A DNA stretch of 64,000 nt from Panorpa germanica (taxonomy: Eukaryota; Arthropoda; Insecta; Mecoptera; Panorpidae): NCBI GenBank assembly GCA_963678705.1, contig OY783211.1, positions 11,918,603 to 11,982,602 on the forward strand, in the 5' to 3' direction. The position numbers were made by a program, and so were the translations under genes. Shown here piece by piece: positions 47,681 through 60,213 of the stretch (positions within the stretch are counted from its first letter, which is position 1; each line of letters begins with the position of its first letter). The notes below the pieces were generated by a model, which saw only the letters and a program-made list of their open reading frames with translations, was not told where the DNA came from and did not search any database.

Positions 47681-50677
47681 CTAAAATCTTTATTTCTTTG
47701 CCTTTAGCGCCATGTGATTTTCTGGTGGCGCCTCTAACGTCATTTCGGGATACTTATACGACTTTGTGATACTATTTCCGTTCTGAAGGTGGTAAAACTT
47801 ACCAGAGACAGGGATAATTAACATTTATGTGAACTCTATGTTTACGTGGTTTTTTTAAATTTCTGATTGAAATAAATTTTAATAAAAGTAAAAATATATA
47901 AGTCCGTCAACTTTTGTATATTAAAAAAAATGAAAACGCGTCAATAAATATATACTAACCTTTATTTCAATGAAAAGTTTAAAAAACGACTTAAAAATTA
48001 AGTTCACAAGGCTGTTCATATTGTTTGTGTTCTATTCACATGAAAATATAGTACTTCCTTAGGTTGGAGTTGAAATGACAGAAGAAAGAAACCAAAACAG
48101 AAAATATCATTTAAGAAAAACGCCATAATTAGGCGTACTAATTAACCGAGAATCTAACTGTCCACTTAACTTTTCAATTTGAACTTTATCTATAATTTTC
48201 TTACTCATTTCAATTGGTTTATAAATAATTGGCTATTTTGAATAAAAATATTTTAATTTCAATTTGTTCTGTCAGTAGTCATATTAGATATGTTAGTCAT
48301 TACTTGATACTTGATAACACAATGTTGTTTGTACTATTAGGCCGCGTTCATACTTGCGTGTTCAAGTTGGACATAAAATTCGTGCTCATTTGGCAACCAT
48401 TTGAATTTTATATACAACGACAAATATTTTTTAGTATCGGTAAAGTAAAATAGGTCATAGCCTTGACTACTATAACATTAAAACATAACCTACAATACTC
48501 AATATGAGCGTAAAATTAACAATTCTCGAATCTTTCAATAAACAACTAAATTTGATTTTATTTAAAGAACATAAGATAAGATTAGACAAATGGATGACCG
48601 TTGAATATTTGCCATATTTTAAATATAATTAACAAGTGGTTCGGCTTGACCTTTAATAATTGGCAAACCGCCAACGGCTGTGTGTCTCTGCCAACACGAA
48701 TACACCCAAATAGATGTTCAAAATTTGGAACAGACCATCACTTGGAGTAAAATCTTTCGATACTGAAAGAACAGCTTTTAGCAGCTTTAGCTTTTTTTAT
48801 TTATGTAATTCTATGAATTACTATGAATATTATTATAAAATTCTATAATAATAGTGCACATTTCTGCCCATGATGTCAACACAGTCGCCTAAAACATGCT
48901 CAAAGCCAATTTGGAATGAATTTTCACGTGCCAAATCTCACTAACAACACCGTTCCATTCTCATTCGGTTCGGGCAGATTCGGGGTTAAGGTTTGCAACC
49001 AGTCGCCTCGTGTGCGGACACCCTTACAATACGACTGTATACGACTGAGTATCGCGCTGGACGCAGTATACACCAAAGCAACTCATACAAAAAAAATGAG
49101 GTTAGTTTATTTTTAATTTTGTAAATAATAAATAATATATATAAATAAAAAAAGAGAATAATCAAAGAACAATTAAAAGGTCATAAATGTTTAATATATA
49201 TTTTAACATTTGTTTCTTTAGAATATTTATTTTATTAATAACTTTATTCATTCAAGAATTTTTCAGTTTATATTTCATTAATTTTTTCCTTATGAAGAAA
49301 ACAGGACGTTAACTTTATTTGGTTATTTGTTATATAATTGATACTTATTATATAATTAATTAACAATGTAAGAAATAGTGATTTATTTCTAATTTTTTCC
49401 ATGTAATTTTCCACTGCGACACAACAGTGGCTCACATAATTACATAAATTGTAATGAAGATATGTTAAATAGGTAGTGCCCATCCTATTTTCTTTAAAAA
49501 TATAAATTTGTTATCTGGATATCCATTCAAATCTAATAAAATGTTGAAAATAGTAGCACAAATCTGTAGATTTTTGTCAATTCGATGTTTGTAAAAGAAA
49601 CAGGTTATGTTTACTAACAAATAAGGGTCAGAGTAGGATAGATATATATTTTGTCTCAAAGAAGTACTGTTCCTATACTTTACAGTTTCCTGTAATATAA
49701 CTATAGGAGTACTTTGTATTTATTATTCACAAAACAATTAAAATTTTATATTGATAACGTATTTATAATATTACAAAATTCATATCAAAAGTATTGTCTA
49801 AATTTGAAATTTAGTTTTCGTGTATAGCTAAATGCTTGTTGTCTATAAAATATATTAATTTAGTCACATATTCTTAGTATTTTTAAGTTTCTTGTAACAT
49901 GAAAAGAGTTGCTAATTCTTACCTCTCACTTTTTTATATTTGGTTTGGTGAGTTAAGGAATTAGATTAGCAGGTTGATGTAACTCCGCTTTGTATATATA
50001 TAAAGAGTTTGCTAAATTATAAATTTGTGTTAACCGTCAAATGCGGGTAATAATTCTTCCAAATGGAAGATAAACATACGCTAATACCCTTAAACAACTG
50101 AAGTAACTTAGAACTTAAGAATACTAAACTAATCCGCAATGAGTGCTCATTAATTAATTTCAGATGAGAGAAACAACACGAAAATATGCAGCGCATCGAC
50201 TTATATGAACTAGTGTTATTGTGACGACTAACACTGACTAAGTAAGTTCTATTTTATTATCTCCTATTTTAATAATTTCGTCATGAATCAATCATATACG
50301 GTGGCTCAAAGACAGCACTGCCTATTTTGTAGAGAAAAAAATTCTTAGATTTTTGGTATCCTAAAATATTTCCTTGAATTTCCTGGAAACCCCGAAATTT
50401 GAAAAGAAAAGATAGTAGTAAACTGAAGCACATTTTCCTTTAAAATATTTAACTCTTAGTAGATAGAAAGTTGAAATTTGGTATATACATTAACTTATTC
50501 ATTGAGAAAATATTCCAAATTTAGAAATTAAAAAAGTTAAGGCAAAAACTTTTGTTAAAAGTGGAGATGAATCTATATAACAAGTAAAGCATAAAATTTA
50601 ACAATTTTATTGTGTTACAATATCACAAAATTAATTAATCTACTTTTTTTTAGTCTATGCAGATGCTATTCAATTAA
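47681..50677. other. Intergenic region between divergent genes A and B
   Basis: No further gene recognised. Frames at 48229-48453 and 49268-49659 (minus) are A+T-rich and unsupported. It contains a MITE arm fragment (48939-49012) and the repeat motif at 50463-50484. GGCGCC/GCGCCAT words occur at about 47708-47735, just upstream of gene A's TATA box. Confidence 0.45.
48939..49012. mobile_element. Fragment of the long-inverted-repeat MITE
   Basis: ACTAACAACACCG...CATTCGGTTCGGGCAGATTCGGGG, TAAGGTTTGCAACCAGTCG and GTGTGCGGAC match the right arm of 31249-31791. The other arm is not seen. Confidence 0.75.
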
Positions 50678-50702
50678 CCAATATTTGTCTTCTCTATAAA
50701 AG
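50678..50702 (+). promoter_or_regulatory. CCAAT and TATA elements of gene B
   Basis: CCAAT at 50678-50682 and TATAAAAG at 50695-50702. The ATG is only 33 nt past the TATA box, so the usual start site would leave a leader of about 10 nt. Either the leader is very short or the real promoter lies upstream. Confidence 0.45.
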
Positions 50703-50734
50703 AAAATAAGACTTAAATAAATTGGTTATTGAAA

Positions 50735-53700
50735 ATGCATTTTTTCAATCGAGACACACCTTTCATTGAACCTAAGAATCTTACTAATATAGAAAAGTGT
50801 CTTAAAAAGTAAGTACGATTTATATTAATTAAGATATGAATAGTGCATGACATGGATACTTAGGGTGTTTTTTAATTACTGCGAACAATGCGACTTAGTG
50901 CACTTAGCTAGCGCACTGTGCAGATGTTTAATTGGAACATTCAATAATTTTAACAAGGAATATTAAATAGAACACAAGAAATGCTTAATTATTTGATTGA
51001 AATTGATTATTTTAATGGTTAACCTAATTTTTTCTTCTAGATTCATTTTTAAACAAATGTATAAACGGTGTAATAATTAACATATCAATAAACGCTGCCC
51101 CATGCTAAATCTGAAATTCTCGCTCTCAATTTTACATTAGTAACAGATATCTAATAAACAACATTATAAATTTTGTTAACAATGGTTTAAATTATAAAAA
51201 GAACAGGTTATAAAATGCAAGATTTGTTTAAATTAATATTTAGCAACATATTTTAAAAAAAAAGAATATAAAGTAAAAATTTTATTACTTTTAAAAGTAT
51301 ATTTAATTCCATTAAGAAAAAATGTAGAATGATAGTTATAATTTAGTGCAAATAGTTATTTAAGTATATCTTTATAATAGTAAAAATGAAGCATTTTGGG
51401 AAGGTCGTTATATTAAGAACCCCACTAGGCTCCCACTCATAGAATATTTTAGTTTTTTGGAGCTGTAATCAGTCTATATAAACTGTCATATACAGAGCAA
51501 ATACAATTACACTCTTGAGAAAGGTGGTTTCAGGAGTTGGATCAATCCTACGGTAAGGATGCTGAGCATCGCTGGGAAGTGTATCGAGCTAAAGGGGACA
51601 ATAATAGACATTGAACAATAAAGAATAATATTTATAAGTTTTACATTTTTATTATTAACGCGGATACTTGATTAATTGATTATACACTTACCTATTATAG
51701 TCTTCTAGTATTACAATCTTTGTTGAACTATCAAAAATAATTCCTGTATATAGTTGCAAAACAATTAACTAATTTTATTTGTTTCTTTCAGAAGGACATC
51801 TACTCAAGATTTAAAAATGTTATACTCGAAGATGAGTTTGATTCAGTATTCATTGTTTAACCGCAAGTTGACGAACGCTGAGTTATTTGACAAAATACAA
51901 CTACGACCTAAAGAAAGTCTTACTCGCCGTTATATAAAAATTTCGCAGCGTCTTCTTTTTCTAACCTTGTGGTTAAAGAAAGTACAAAATCCAATTAAAC
52001 AAAATATTAATAAGGTTCTTAAAATAACAGGTGTAGCTCAAGATAATAAATCACAAGAAGAAACTGAATTAAAAGCTTCTGTTGCTAAATGTCCTGCAAG
52101 TGATATTGTTGATTCCAAAAATGAATCATCCAAAGAACCACAAAACCCTATCAAAAAATTCAAGAAAGATGATGATTTAAATGGAAATGCACAAGATGTG
52201 AAGCTACAAATAATGAAAAAATTAACAGTCCCTGTCAGTAAATGTCCTGCAAGTGATATTGTTGATTCCAAAAATGAATCATCCAAAGAACCACAAAACC
52301 CTAGCAAAAAATTCAAGAAAGATGATGATTTAAATGGAAGTGCACAAGAAGTGAAGCTACAAACAATGAAAAAATTAACAGTCCCTGTTTGTAAATGTTT
52401 TGAAAATTATATTGTTAATTCCAAAAATAAATCATTCAAAAAACCGAAGAACCCTTGCAAAAAATTCAAGAAAGATGATGATTTAAATGAAGATGCACAA
52501 GTAAGGAAGCTACAAACAAAGCAAGAATTAACAGTCCCTGTCAGTAAATGTCCTGCAAGTGATATTGTTGATTCCAAAAATGAATCATCCAAAGAATCAC
52601 AAAACCCTATCAGAAAATTTAAGCATGATGATGATTTGAATGAAGATTCACAAGGAATGAAGCTACAAAAAACGCAAGAATTAACAGTCCCTGTCAGTAA
52701 ATGTCCTGCAAGTGATATTGTTGATTCCAAAAATGATTCATTCAAAGAACCACAGAACCCTATCGGAAAATTAAAGCAAGATGATAATTTGAATGAAGAT
52801 ACACAAGTAATGAAGCTACAAACAACGCAAGAATTAACAGTCCCTGTTAGGAAATGTTCTGCAAATGATATTGTTAATTCCAAAAATAAATCATTCAAAA
52901 AACCGAAGAACCCTTGCAAAAAATTCAAGAAAAATGATGATTTAAATGAAAATGCACAAGTAAGGAATCTACAAACAATGCAAGAATTAACAGTCCCTGT
53001 CAGTAAATGTTCTGCAAGTGATATTGTTGATTCCAAAAATGAATCATTCAAGGAACCACAGAACCCTAGCAAAAAATTTAAGCAAGATGATGATTTAAAT
53101 GGAATTACACAAGAAATGAAGCTACAAACAACGCAAGAATTAACAGTCCCTGTCAGTAAATGTTCTGCAAGTGATATTGTTAATTCCAAAAATAAATCAT
53201 TCAAAAAACCGAAGAACTCTTGCAAAAAATTCAAGAAAAATGATGATTTAAATGAAGATGCACAAGTAAGGAAGCTACAAACAACGCAAGAATTAACAAT
53301 CCCTGTCAGTAAATGTTCTACAAGTAAAACTACTCTTGCCCAAAATAAAAAAGAAGCGTCGGAAGCAAGTTGTATTAAAACTAAACCAAAAAGCGTAAAA
53401 ATAAAAAAAAATAACGAATGTGATAAAGTAAAGAAAGTGATAGGAAAATGTTCAATTAAAGATAAAAAAGATTTGAAAGAATCTCTTGGTGAAAGTTCTG
53501 GAAGTCAAATTAAGAAAAGTAAAAATAAAATAAAAGCGACCAAATCAAGTTGTGTTAAATTAAATAACAAAAATAAAGTAAATAGTAAAAAATCCCTTAC
53601 ATTAAAGACTAAAATTGTACGAAAAATTGATTTGCAAAAGCTTTGCAAACATTGCAAACATAGAAGTCACATTTCTAATTTCCTAGAAATGAAAAATGCA

Positions 53701-54009
53701 GAGAAAAATGGTGGTATCAAAACTATTAATAAACGTGAAGTTAAATTTAGAAACGCACTAGCTAAATTAGAGGCAATACTTAAAAGCAAAATTGCATTGC
53801 AAGCATCTGTTTCTAAATGTTCTATAAGTCAGATGACTACAATGAATAGGTTGCAAGAAGAAAGTGTTAATGAAACTGAAGCAAAAAACGAGGAACCATT
53901 AAACCATAGCAAAAGATGTAAGGAAGATGATGATAGTGATAAAGAGCAAATTAAATCAGTTGCAATATTGGAATTAACAGCACCTGTTAGTGAAAGTTCT
54001 TCAAGTTAG
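50735..54009 (+). CDS. Gene B: 763-aa lysine-rich repeat protein with NRDTP head (two exons)
   Basis: Exon 1 is 50735-50808 (donor A|GTAAGT), the intron is 50809-51791 (acceptor TTTCTTTCAG) and exon 2 is 51792-54009. The split codon AA|A keeps frame, and a stop (TAA, 14 nt before) lies just upstream of the ATG. Residues 1-9 are MHFFNRDTP. MSLIQYSLFN lies at 39-48 and a KISQRLLFLTLWLKK helix at 74-88. Residues 124-531 are eight 51-aa repeats rich in Lys, Asp, Ser and Asn. Then comes a very basic region (IKKNN, KKSKNKIK), a C-x2-C-x4-H stretch (CKHCKHRSH) near 645-653, and a degenerate ninth unit at the C-terminus. There is no signal peptide. It is probably a disordered, basic nuclear or structural protein (inference). 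Starting at ATG 51817 instead would lose the shared head. It is a paralogue of gene A over the first 90 residues or so; function unknown. Confidence 0.85.
51380..51625 (+). mobile_element. Possible retroelement (LTR-like) fragment in the gene B intron
   Basis: Slightly GC-richer sequence with TCTATATAAACTGTCATATA, CAGAGCAAATACAATTACACTC and, 90 nt later, CAATAAAG. A TATA box followed by a leader and a poly(A) signal is what an LTR looks like. I could not find matching TG...CA ends, a duplication or a second LTR. Confidence 0.25.
52087..53310 (+). repeat. Eight exact-length 153-bp coding repeats in gene B
   Basis: Units start at 52087, 52240, 52393, 52546, 52699, 52852, 53005 and 53158, all 153 nt with no indel. 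Two subtypes alternate. A has DIVDSKN[ED]S and KE[PS]QNP. B has IVNSKNKSFKKPKN and a C before KKF. The order is A A B A A B A B. Every unit shares [ST]VPV..KC at the junction and D[DN][DN]LN in the middle. A partial unit precedes 52087 and a degenerate one ends the protein. Confidence 0.95.
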
Positions 54010-55941
54010 AATTAAAAACTGATTAGGTAGGAAAATGTCAAATCGTAAAAAGGGAGGAAATATTAAATCTTAGCCAAATAATATGTAATTCCATAAAATG
54101 GAAGTGTATTTTGATAAATTTTCTATATAATTTCAAAACTAACACAGTAATGCTAAAGTCTATATATTTCTTATTTTTTTATTTATTTGCCTTGACTTTT
54201 ATTCGTCATAGCCACCATCAAATTAAAGTGTATATTTACTGTATATTTGATAGTACTTCTGTAAGTAATTTGTTTTAATGATGTAGTAGTTTGTTTTAAA
54301 CTTGTAAGACTGCTATTTACGCATTTATAGACCTTAACATTACTGTGTTTGATTTTGATTAGTGAAATTACTTGATTACACACACTCCTCTGGTTGAAGG
54401 TATAAGTTGCCAAGACCAAAAAGAAAATCATTATATATTAAAATTGGATCTGATTTATATTTTGTTCTTAATCCAAAAATAGTTGTAACTTTATTGTAGA
54501 AATATTGACACAATAAACAAAGTGAACAAAAAGACGTGGATTAAGTAAAACGATTGGCAACATTTTATAAAAGCAAAACTTATGTTTCAAAATTTTAATT
54601 CTGTGTTCTTTAATTTAAAAACTGTACTTTGTAACTAATATTTACACTTAACTTAAATAAATTTATATTTGCTTAAAAACAGTAATAATTTAATTTCTAT
54701 GAGTTCTAGAAAATATTCTTTGGGTTCGTGACCTTTTTTCTACCAGCAAAATTATTCTTAAATCTATTTAAAAAAATTAACATTGAGCCTTTTTTAAAAG
54801 AAGAAAATTATAAAATAGAGTATCAATAAATCGAATTTAATAAGATCCAAAATAGACTTTGATTCGGATATCGCATAAAAAATCTAAATTTCATAAATAT
54901 TTCATATTTCAAAAACAACATAAAATATACAGGAATTTGGTCAAGATTCAATGATAAAAACAAATGCTCTTTATTTCCTTTTGTGTGATTGTTTTGAATC
55001 ATAGACTTAACTTTTTACTAACAGACAATATTTATTATTCTAGACTTGAATGGAACTATACTACAACACAGACCTAATGGCGATCCAAATAAGGACATTC
55101 ACTCAAAAAACGGAATAAATTTATTTCATTGATAAAAATGTTAAAGGTGTTTAGAAAAAAATATATAACGTGATCTGCTCACTCAATGTCGCATTGCATT
55201 TCATTAAGGGTCACTCACACCTCCTATTTCAATTTTAAGGCTTAAGTATCATTTCCACTTACTGATTTAATTTTGTATTTAGTTTACGCTTTTCTAAAAT
55301 ATTAACACTTTGTCAAAGTGCAGTAGGATTTATTAAAAGAGGTTCAATGTCAGTTTGTCAAAAATAAAGAAGTAAAAACAATTTATATTACACATTGTTA
55401 TTAAAAACAGCAATTTTAATTATTCCACTTTCAATTTTGTCAAAATGTATATTAGTATATTACTAACGATACATGCGCACTAACTAAATTAACTAAACTC
55501 AAATTAAAATACGAATGTGATAAGAAATGCATATTCCGAAAACCTGAAATCTAGATTAAAACATTAAATAAAACTATCAAAACAGTGAGTGGGAATGAAG
55601 CACAAAAGAGAATGGTGTTGTAGTGTTTTAGTTTTAAATTTAAATTTTGAATACTACTCTTATAATGAAAAATAAAACTAAAGCAATATGTGGGAATGCT
55701 ACTTTATATTATCACTTTAATACAAATACTATTTTCTTTCTAGTTCCATCTATCATTTATAATTGGAACTAATATTATAACGTTCCCAATGGGTATGCGA
55801 CAGAAGAATACTAATGCATTTTAGCGGATAATTGTCTTTCATTTTTTAACCAAATATTTTATGGTGCAGATTGTAAATTTCGACAGCTTTATATAATTTT
55901 GTTTACAATGGAAACTAAACAGTTCTCTAGCTGTGGATGCA
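54010..55941. other. 3' flank of gene B and non-coding stretch
   Basis: ATTAAA lies right after the stop (54011-54016) and again at 54062-54067. AATAAA lies at 54512-54517, so the poly(A) site is uncertain. No other gene seen; the 54183-54431 minus frame is unsupported. Confidence 0.4.
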
Positions 55942-56030
55942 CAAAGTTCAAAACATATTTAGGAATTGATTGCTATAATATGCTATATTGGGTTTGTAAA
56001 TTAGGTGCCAAAATTAGCCTATATACCTTG
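55942..56030. repeat. Dispersed 85-bp repeat, copy 1
   Basis: AGGAATTGATTGCTATAATA...TTTGTAAATTAGGTGCCAAAATTAGCC matches 58102-58186 in the same orientation with about a dozen differences. A 65-codon frame (55899-56096) covers it but is broken in the other copy. Confidence 0.7.
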
Positions 56031-56192
56031 TGTATTATATATCGATTTATTGCAGGAGGAAGTGGATCACTGAATCCACTTCTCATAAGCCAGTAGTTCA
56101 GTGACACAAAATTTACTTAATACCATTAGGCTGATAACGTGTAAATTCTCATAATTATTTTAAATATGTATATGTATAATATATATACATAT

Positions 56193-56453
56193 CCCAGTAA
56201 ACATTTTGGAGCATTTTGGAGTCACTTTGTCATCATATTGGAGATGCGTATGATTTTTTGTCATGAAAGAATTCATTTATAGTTCAGTTTCTCACAATCG
56301 TTCATATGAAATGTCTGTTTTATCGGCTACAGATGACGGAACCACTCCACCTGTTGGAATACAAATGAAGATAAAGTTGATGCGAACTATAATAGAAGTG
56401 AAATAGTGATAGAAACGTCACAAAAAGGGACACTTCACCAAATGTTTATTGGG
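56193..56453 (+). mobile_element. CCCAGTAAAC-family MITE, well-preserved copy
   Basis: CCCAGTAAACATTTTGGAGC to CACCAAATGTTTATTGGG, 261 bp, nearly identical to 35137-35398 and flanked by ATAT-type sequence on both sides. The closeness of the two copies implies relatively recent spread. Confidence 0.9.
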
Positions 56454-57867
56454 ATATTTATTTCAATCGAACATTAAAATAACAACCCTTAAAGATGAAT
56501 ATCATAAGCCCATTGATAGAATTGTAAGGTGTTATTAACCTGACTACTACGGTAATTCATATCTGCAAGGAGCCTGCAGAAAAAAAATTAATTTAAAAAT
56601 CTTTTAAAAATTTGTTTTTTTTGGTTCTTTTTTGTTCACAGTCTGGCAAATACATGTATTACTTGTCTGTAATTTTGGAAATTTAATAAAGTGTTTAAAG
56701 CATTAGCAGTTGCACTTTGCTGAACTTATAATTCTACAAATTAGTTTTGTTCAAATGAATATACTTACATCACATTAAGCAAATGCTTTTAATTTACTAA
56801 CTTAGACTAAAATTATAATTCACCATTTGGACTGACATTCTTTTGCTGTTTTTTGTAAGAATAATAAATTATTGTCTGTATATCAAATCAGTGATATTAA
56901 TGTTCTTTAAGTGAGGGTCATTTTAGAAGAATTAATACTATTACTTTATGTGTTATATAATCGTTATTTACTAAAGCTGTTTATGCAAGGTTATATTAAA
57001 TTAATACAATTAAATTAGTAAATTAGATTTTTAATGTCTTTTGCATATTTTAAGATTTTATTTAATTAATTATGGCAATGTAACAGAATTATATTTAACC
57101 TCGAAAAATAGTAAAATGTCGGCAAAATATTAATTCGCCAAATGCAATTGCATCCATTCACAATTGCCTTCCCAAAAAAGAAATGACCTATTATATTTTC
57201 ATCGCGTGAGAATTAAAGAATACGTCATTTCTTCCAAGAGAAAATTAATTATTACTGGATTCAATAACCTTTTGCTAAAATCAATTGTTTCTTGCTATAA
57301 AAGAACCAAGTTTTTAAGTGCTTGTGAAAAATCATCCTCTCGGTATGATTCTGTTAAGATACTTTAAATTACTCAAAGAGATACTTTGCTATTATAAAAT
57401 TAAAAAAAATAATCATAATTCGCGAGCCCTAATTTTTGCCAGCACTGATATAGATGGCACCGTCCGAAAAGAGTGCCTTTCAATTAAATATCAATTACTG
57501 TAATTTAATATCACACCGGTATATTTCTTCTATAATTTATATTAAAAGCGGCATAGCTTTTAGTAATTTAATCTTCCTTTCTCTTACTCTTATATAAAAA
57601 TAATTTTTCAATATTTATTTTTAATAAAATAATATTTAGCAAAGACTATAAAATATATTTTGTCAGATGGTTGGCTAGTGACTTTCCTTCTAAGAGATAA
57701 ATGCTGGAATTGCATATAATTATATTTTTTAAATATTAATTTTGGACACTTCTTCATCTCAGTAAGTAAATATTTCATTATTTGAATATTAATCATTAGT
57801 ACTTATTAGTTATTAGTACATATACTACCATACAAATCTTTATCTTACTATATAAAAATAATCACAT
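56454..57867. other. Non-coding stretch
   Basis: No gene recognised. The open frame 57164-57367 can be extended upstream without ATG and is mildly basic, but it has no family resemblance. Confidence 0.4.
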
Positions 57868-58241
57868 CAGGGGCCACACATAAATTAAGAAAGAAATTTA
57901 AAACAAAAACTTAAAAAAAAATGTAATAGTTTTATAAAAAATGTAATTATTTTTATATTTTTATTTTTCACAATCTGATAATTAATTTTACAAGTATAAA
58001 TAGGACAATAAAAATAACGCAGAACTATCAAGTTTTATGTTTTAGTTTTGGAAAGTTTGAAAGGCGAATAGTTTTAAAAGTAAAACATAACATTAAAATT
58101 AAAGCTAAAACATGTAGAGGAATTGATTGCTATAGTATATTATATTCTATTTGTAAATTAGGTATCAAAGTTAGCCTGTACACAAAAATTCAACTCGTAA
58201 CACAATTTTTACCATCGAAAAAAAAGATTTTGTGGCCCCTA
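57868..58241. mobile_element. hAT-like non-autonomous element
   Basis: CAGGGGCCACACATAAATT at the left and, reversed, TAGGGGCCACAAAATCTTTT at the right. It contains the second copy of the 85-bp repeat. The flanking 8-mers (AATCACAT and AATAAAGT) match only partly. Confidence 0.4.
58102..58186. repeat. Dispersed 85-bp repeat, copy 2
   Basis: AGGAATTGATTGCTATAGTA...TTTGTAAATTAGGTATCAAAGTTAGCC; see 55942-56030. Being inside an element with inverted ends suggests the first copy is also part of that element type. Confidence 0.7.
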
Positions 58242-60213
58242 ATAAAGTTTATAAAAGTTTAATTTTTTTTTTAACGTTAGATGCTACATTATTACAAAAT
58301 CCAAAATGGGAACTTTTTCCAAAGTTAAGGAAGGCCCAAACATGTTTTTAAAATATTTCAAAAAGTTGAAATACATTAACATTTAATAGCGCCCAAATTC
58401 CAACTACTATCTTTTACGGATTAATAGTTATACTGCAAATAGCATCTATTCTTTTTTCCAGTTTTTCCAAAATTAATTTGGCCCGTTATTTGAAGGGGCT
58501 GAATTCAATATCCATATTATTCATACATATATGTAGGTTTTTAATCTACATTAGTAGTTTTGAATCCATTACCATCCCGGTACAGACTCCGCTTTGCAGG
58601 TTAGAATTTACAACCACGTGTTGCGATTCTATTATGCAGCCTAGAACTATTCAATCACTGTTGATAGCTCACAATTTGCAGGTTATATCTCTAACCATCT
58701 GTTGAGATCCTAATTTGTAGGTACTTTCCACAATTATAAGTTACAATTAACATCAGCCTAAGGTTGATGTACAATACAACAATACAGTTTCTTTTAAGAC
58801 GAGTAAACACATAATTTGGTTATTAATAGTTTGTTTAATCACTTATCAAAGTCATAAAATTATATCTAAATAAAGTTAATCAATCTTAATTATATTCACA
58901 ACAAAATACACTAGATATAATTACAGTACTTAGATTAAAATGTCTCTTCACAATATTATACGTCTCAATACATACTACGCAGTTGCAATTGTCTATAGTT
59001 ATCAGCACAATGATTTCAATGAAAATACACCTTAGTACTAAACATTACACTTGCTGCCTAACTCTTACAAAAACACTGATCAAAATAACAATTATTACAC
59101 CGTAATAAAGTTAACTTAATTATAAAACACACAATAACGACCATACATAAACTTTATATATTTCTATCGCCATTTGCTTTTATAAAAAAAACTCTCTGTA
59201 CACATATAACAATCTTTTACTTGTGCCTCGCCCAAAACACATGTCTCATCACGTTCATAGTTAGCGAACAGTTCCATATACCACGTTCTCTGTGGCGTAC
59301 GCTCGACACCAAAAGCGAACGGCTAAGCAATTACCATTGAACGGCTGTAGGGTCTGTCGCTGGTTTATTTATACACTTAAATATACCCCCGTTCTTAGCA
59401 AAGATCTCTACCCTAATTTACAGTTTCTTATTTCTATTGCTTAAAACTAATTATAATCTAACTTAAAATTACTCCTTAAAAAATAATCCCACATATATAT
59501 ATATATATATACACGCATGGATTTAAAAAACAATAATATAATCTCCTTAGTACATAATTTATGATATTTATCTCTCACAGTCAAGACTCAAGGTGTCTTC
59601 CGAACATTTGTCGTGTGCCAATGGCCATCGCCATCGGCAAGACATCTCCTTTCACGTGTATGAATACTTCTACGATGCAACCTTCCAGTCAGTCTTCCAG
59701 GCTCCTAGATGCCCAGGTTACTATCCTCTCCTCCTTACCTCCTCACCATGTCATCATCACATCTAGGCATGCGGGTTACCGTTCACGTCACGTTCAGGCC
59801 TACTGGCACCGTAAACCTACCTATTAATTAGTAAACCAGGTGTTTTAACTCTATTTGTGTTTGTGCCAGACATGATTCTTCTCTTCTGTAATGTCTATGT
59901 ATTACACAGTGTCTATATATCTATTTACAGACAAATGTGAGACTCGGTTTGAGAGCCCTTACAATCGGAACATCGCCAAATTCAATTGTGTATAATTTTA
60001 GTTTTGTTTTCATTTAATTTATCTAACGTCGTCCTGGTACTATCTTTATCTCTTTCCAACATTATACATTTAAATACAAATATAGTTGTTGTCTCTTTTA
60101 CATTTTATTTAGAAATATTTATTTTAGTAGAGATAAAATTCCACATTTATTTCAACAGAATATCGCAGAAAAAGAAACAAGATATATCTGTCTTTGTTAC
60201 ACTTAGTAACAGA
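58242..60213. other. Non-coding stretch, possible retroelement pieces
   Basis: No gene called. Minus-strand TATA-like GTGTATAAATAAACCAGCG near 59376 precedes GC-richer sequence (59230-59375), as in an LTR promoter/leader, without identifiable ends. A (TA)n run lies at 59492-59511. 59575-59815 is GC-richer with a CT-biased frame of 88 codons that I do not recognise. Confidence 0.35.

Noticed and set aside
52407-53234. 275-codon minus-strand ORF, and a 92-codon one at 52038-52316
   Set aside because: Antisense frames of gene B's 153-bp repeats. The unit length is a multiple of three, so any frame without a stop in one unit stays open through all. Splicing and homology to gene A support the plus strand.
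59561-59827. 88-codon ORF in a GC-richer patch
   Set aside because: The Ser/Pro/Thr/His-rich composition follows the CT bias. No domain, splice site or promoter was found.
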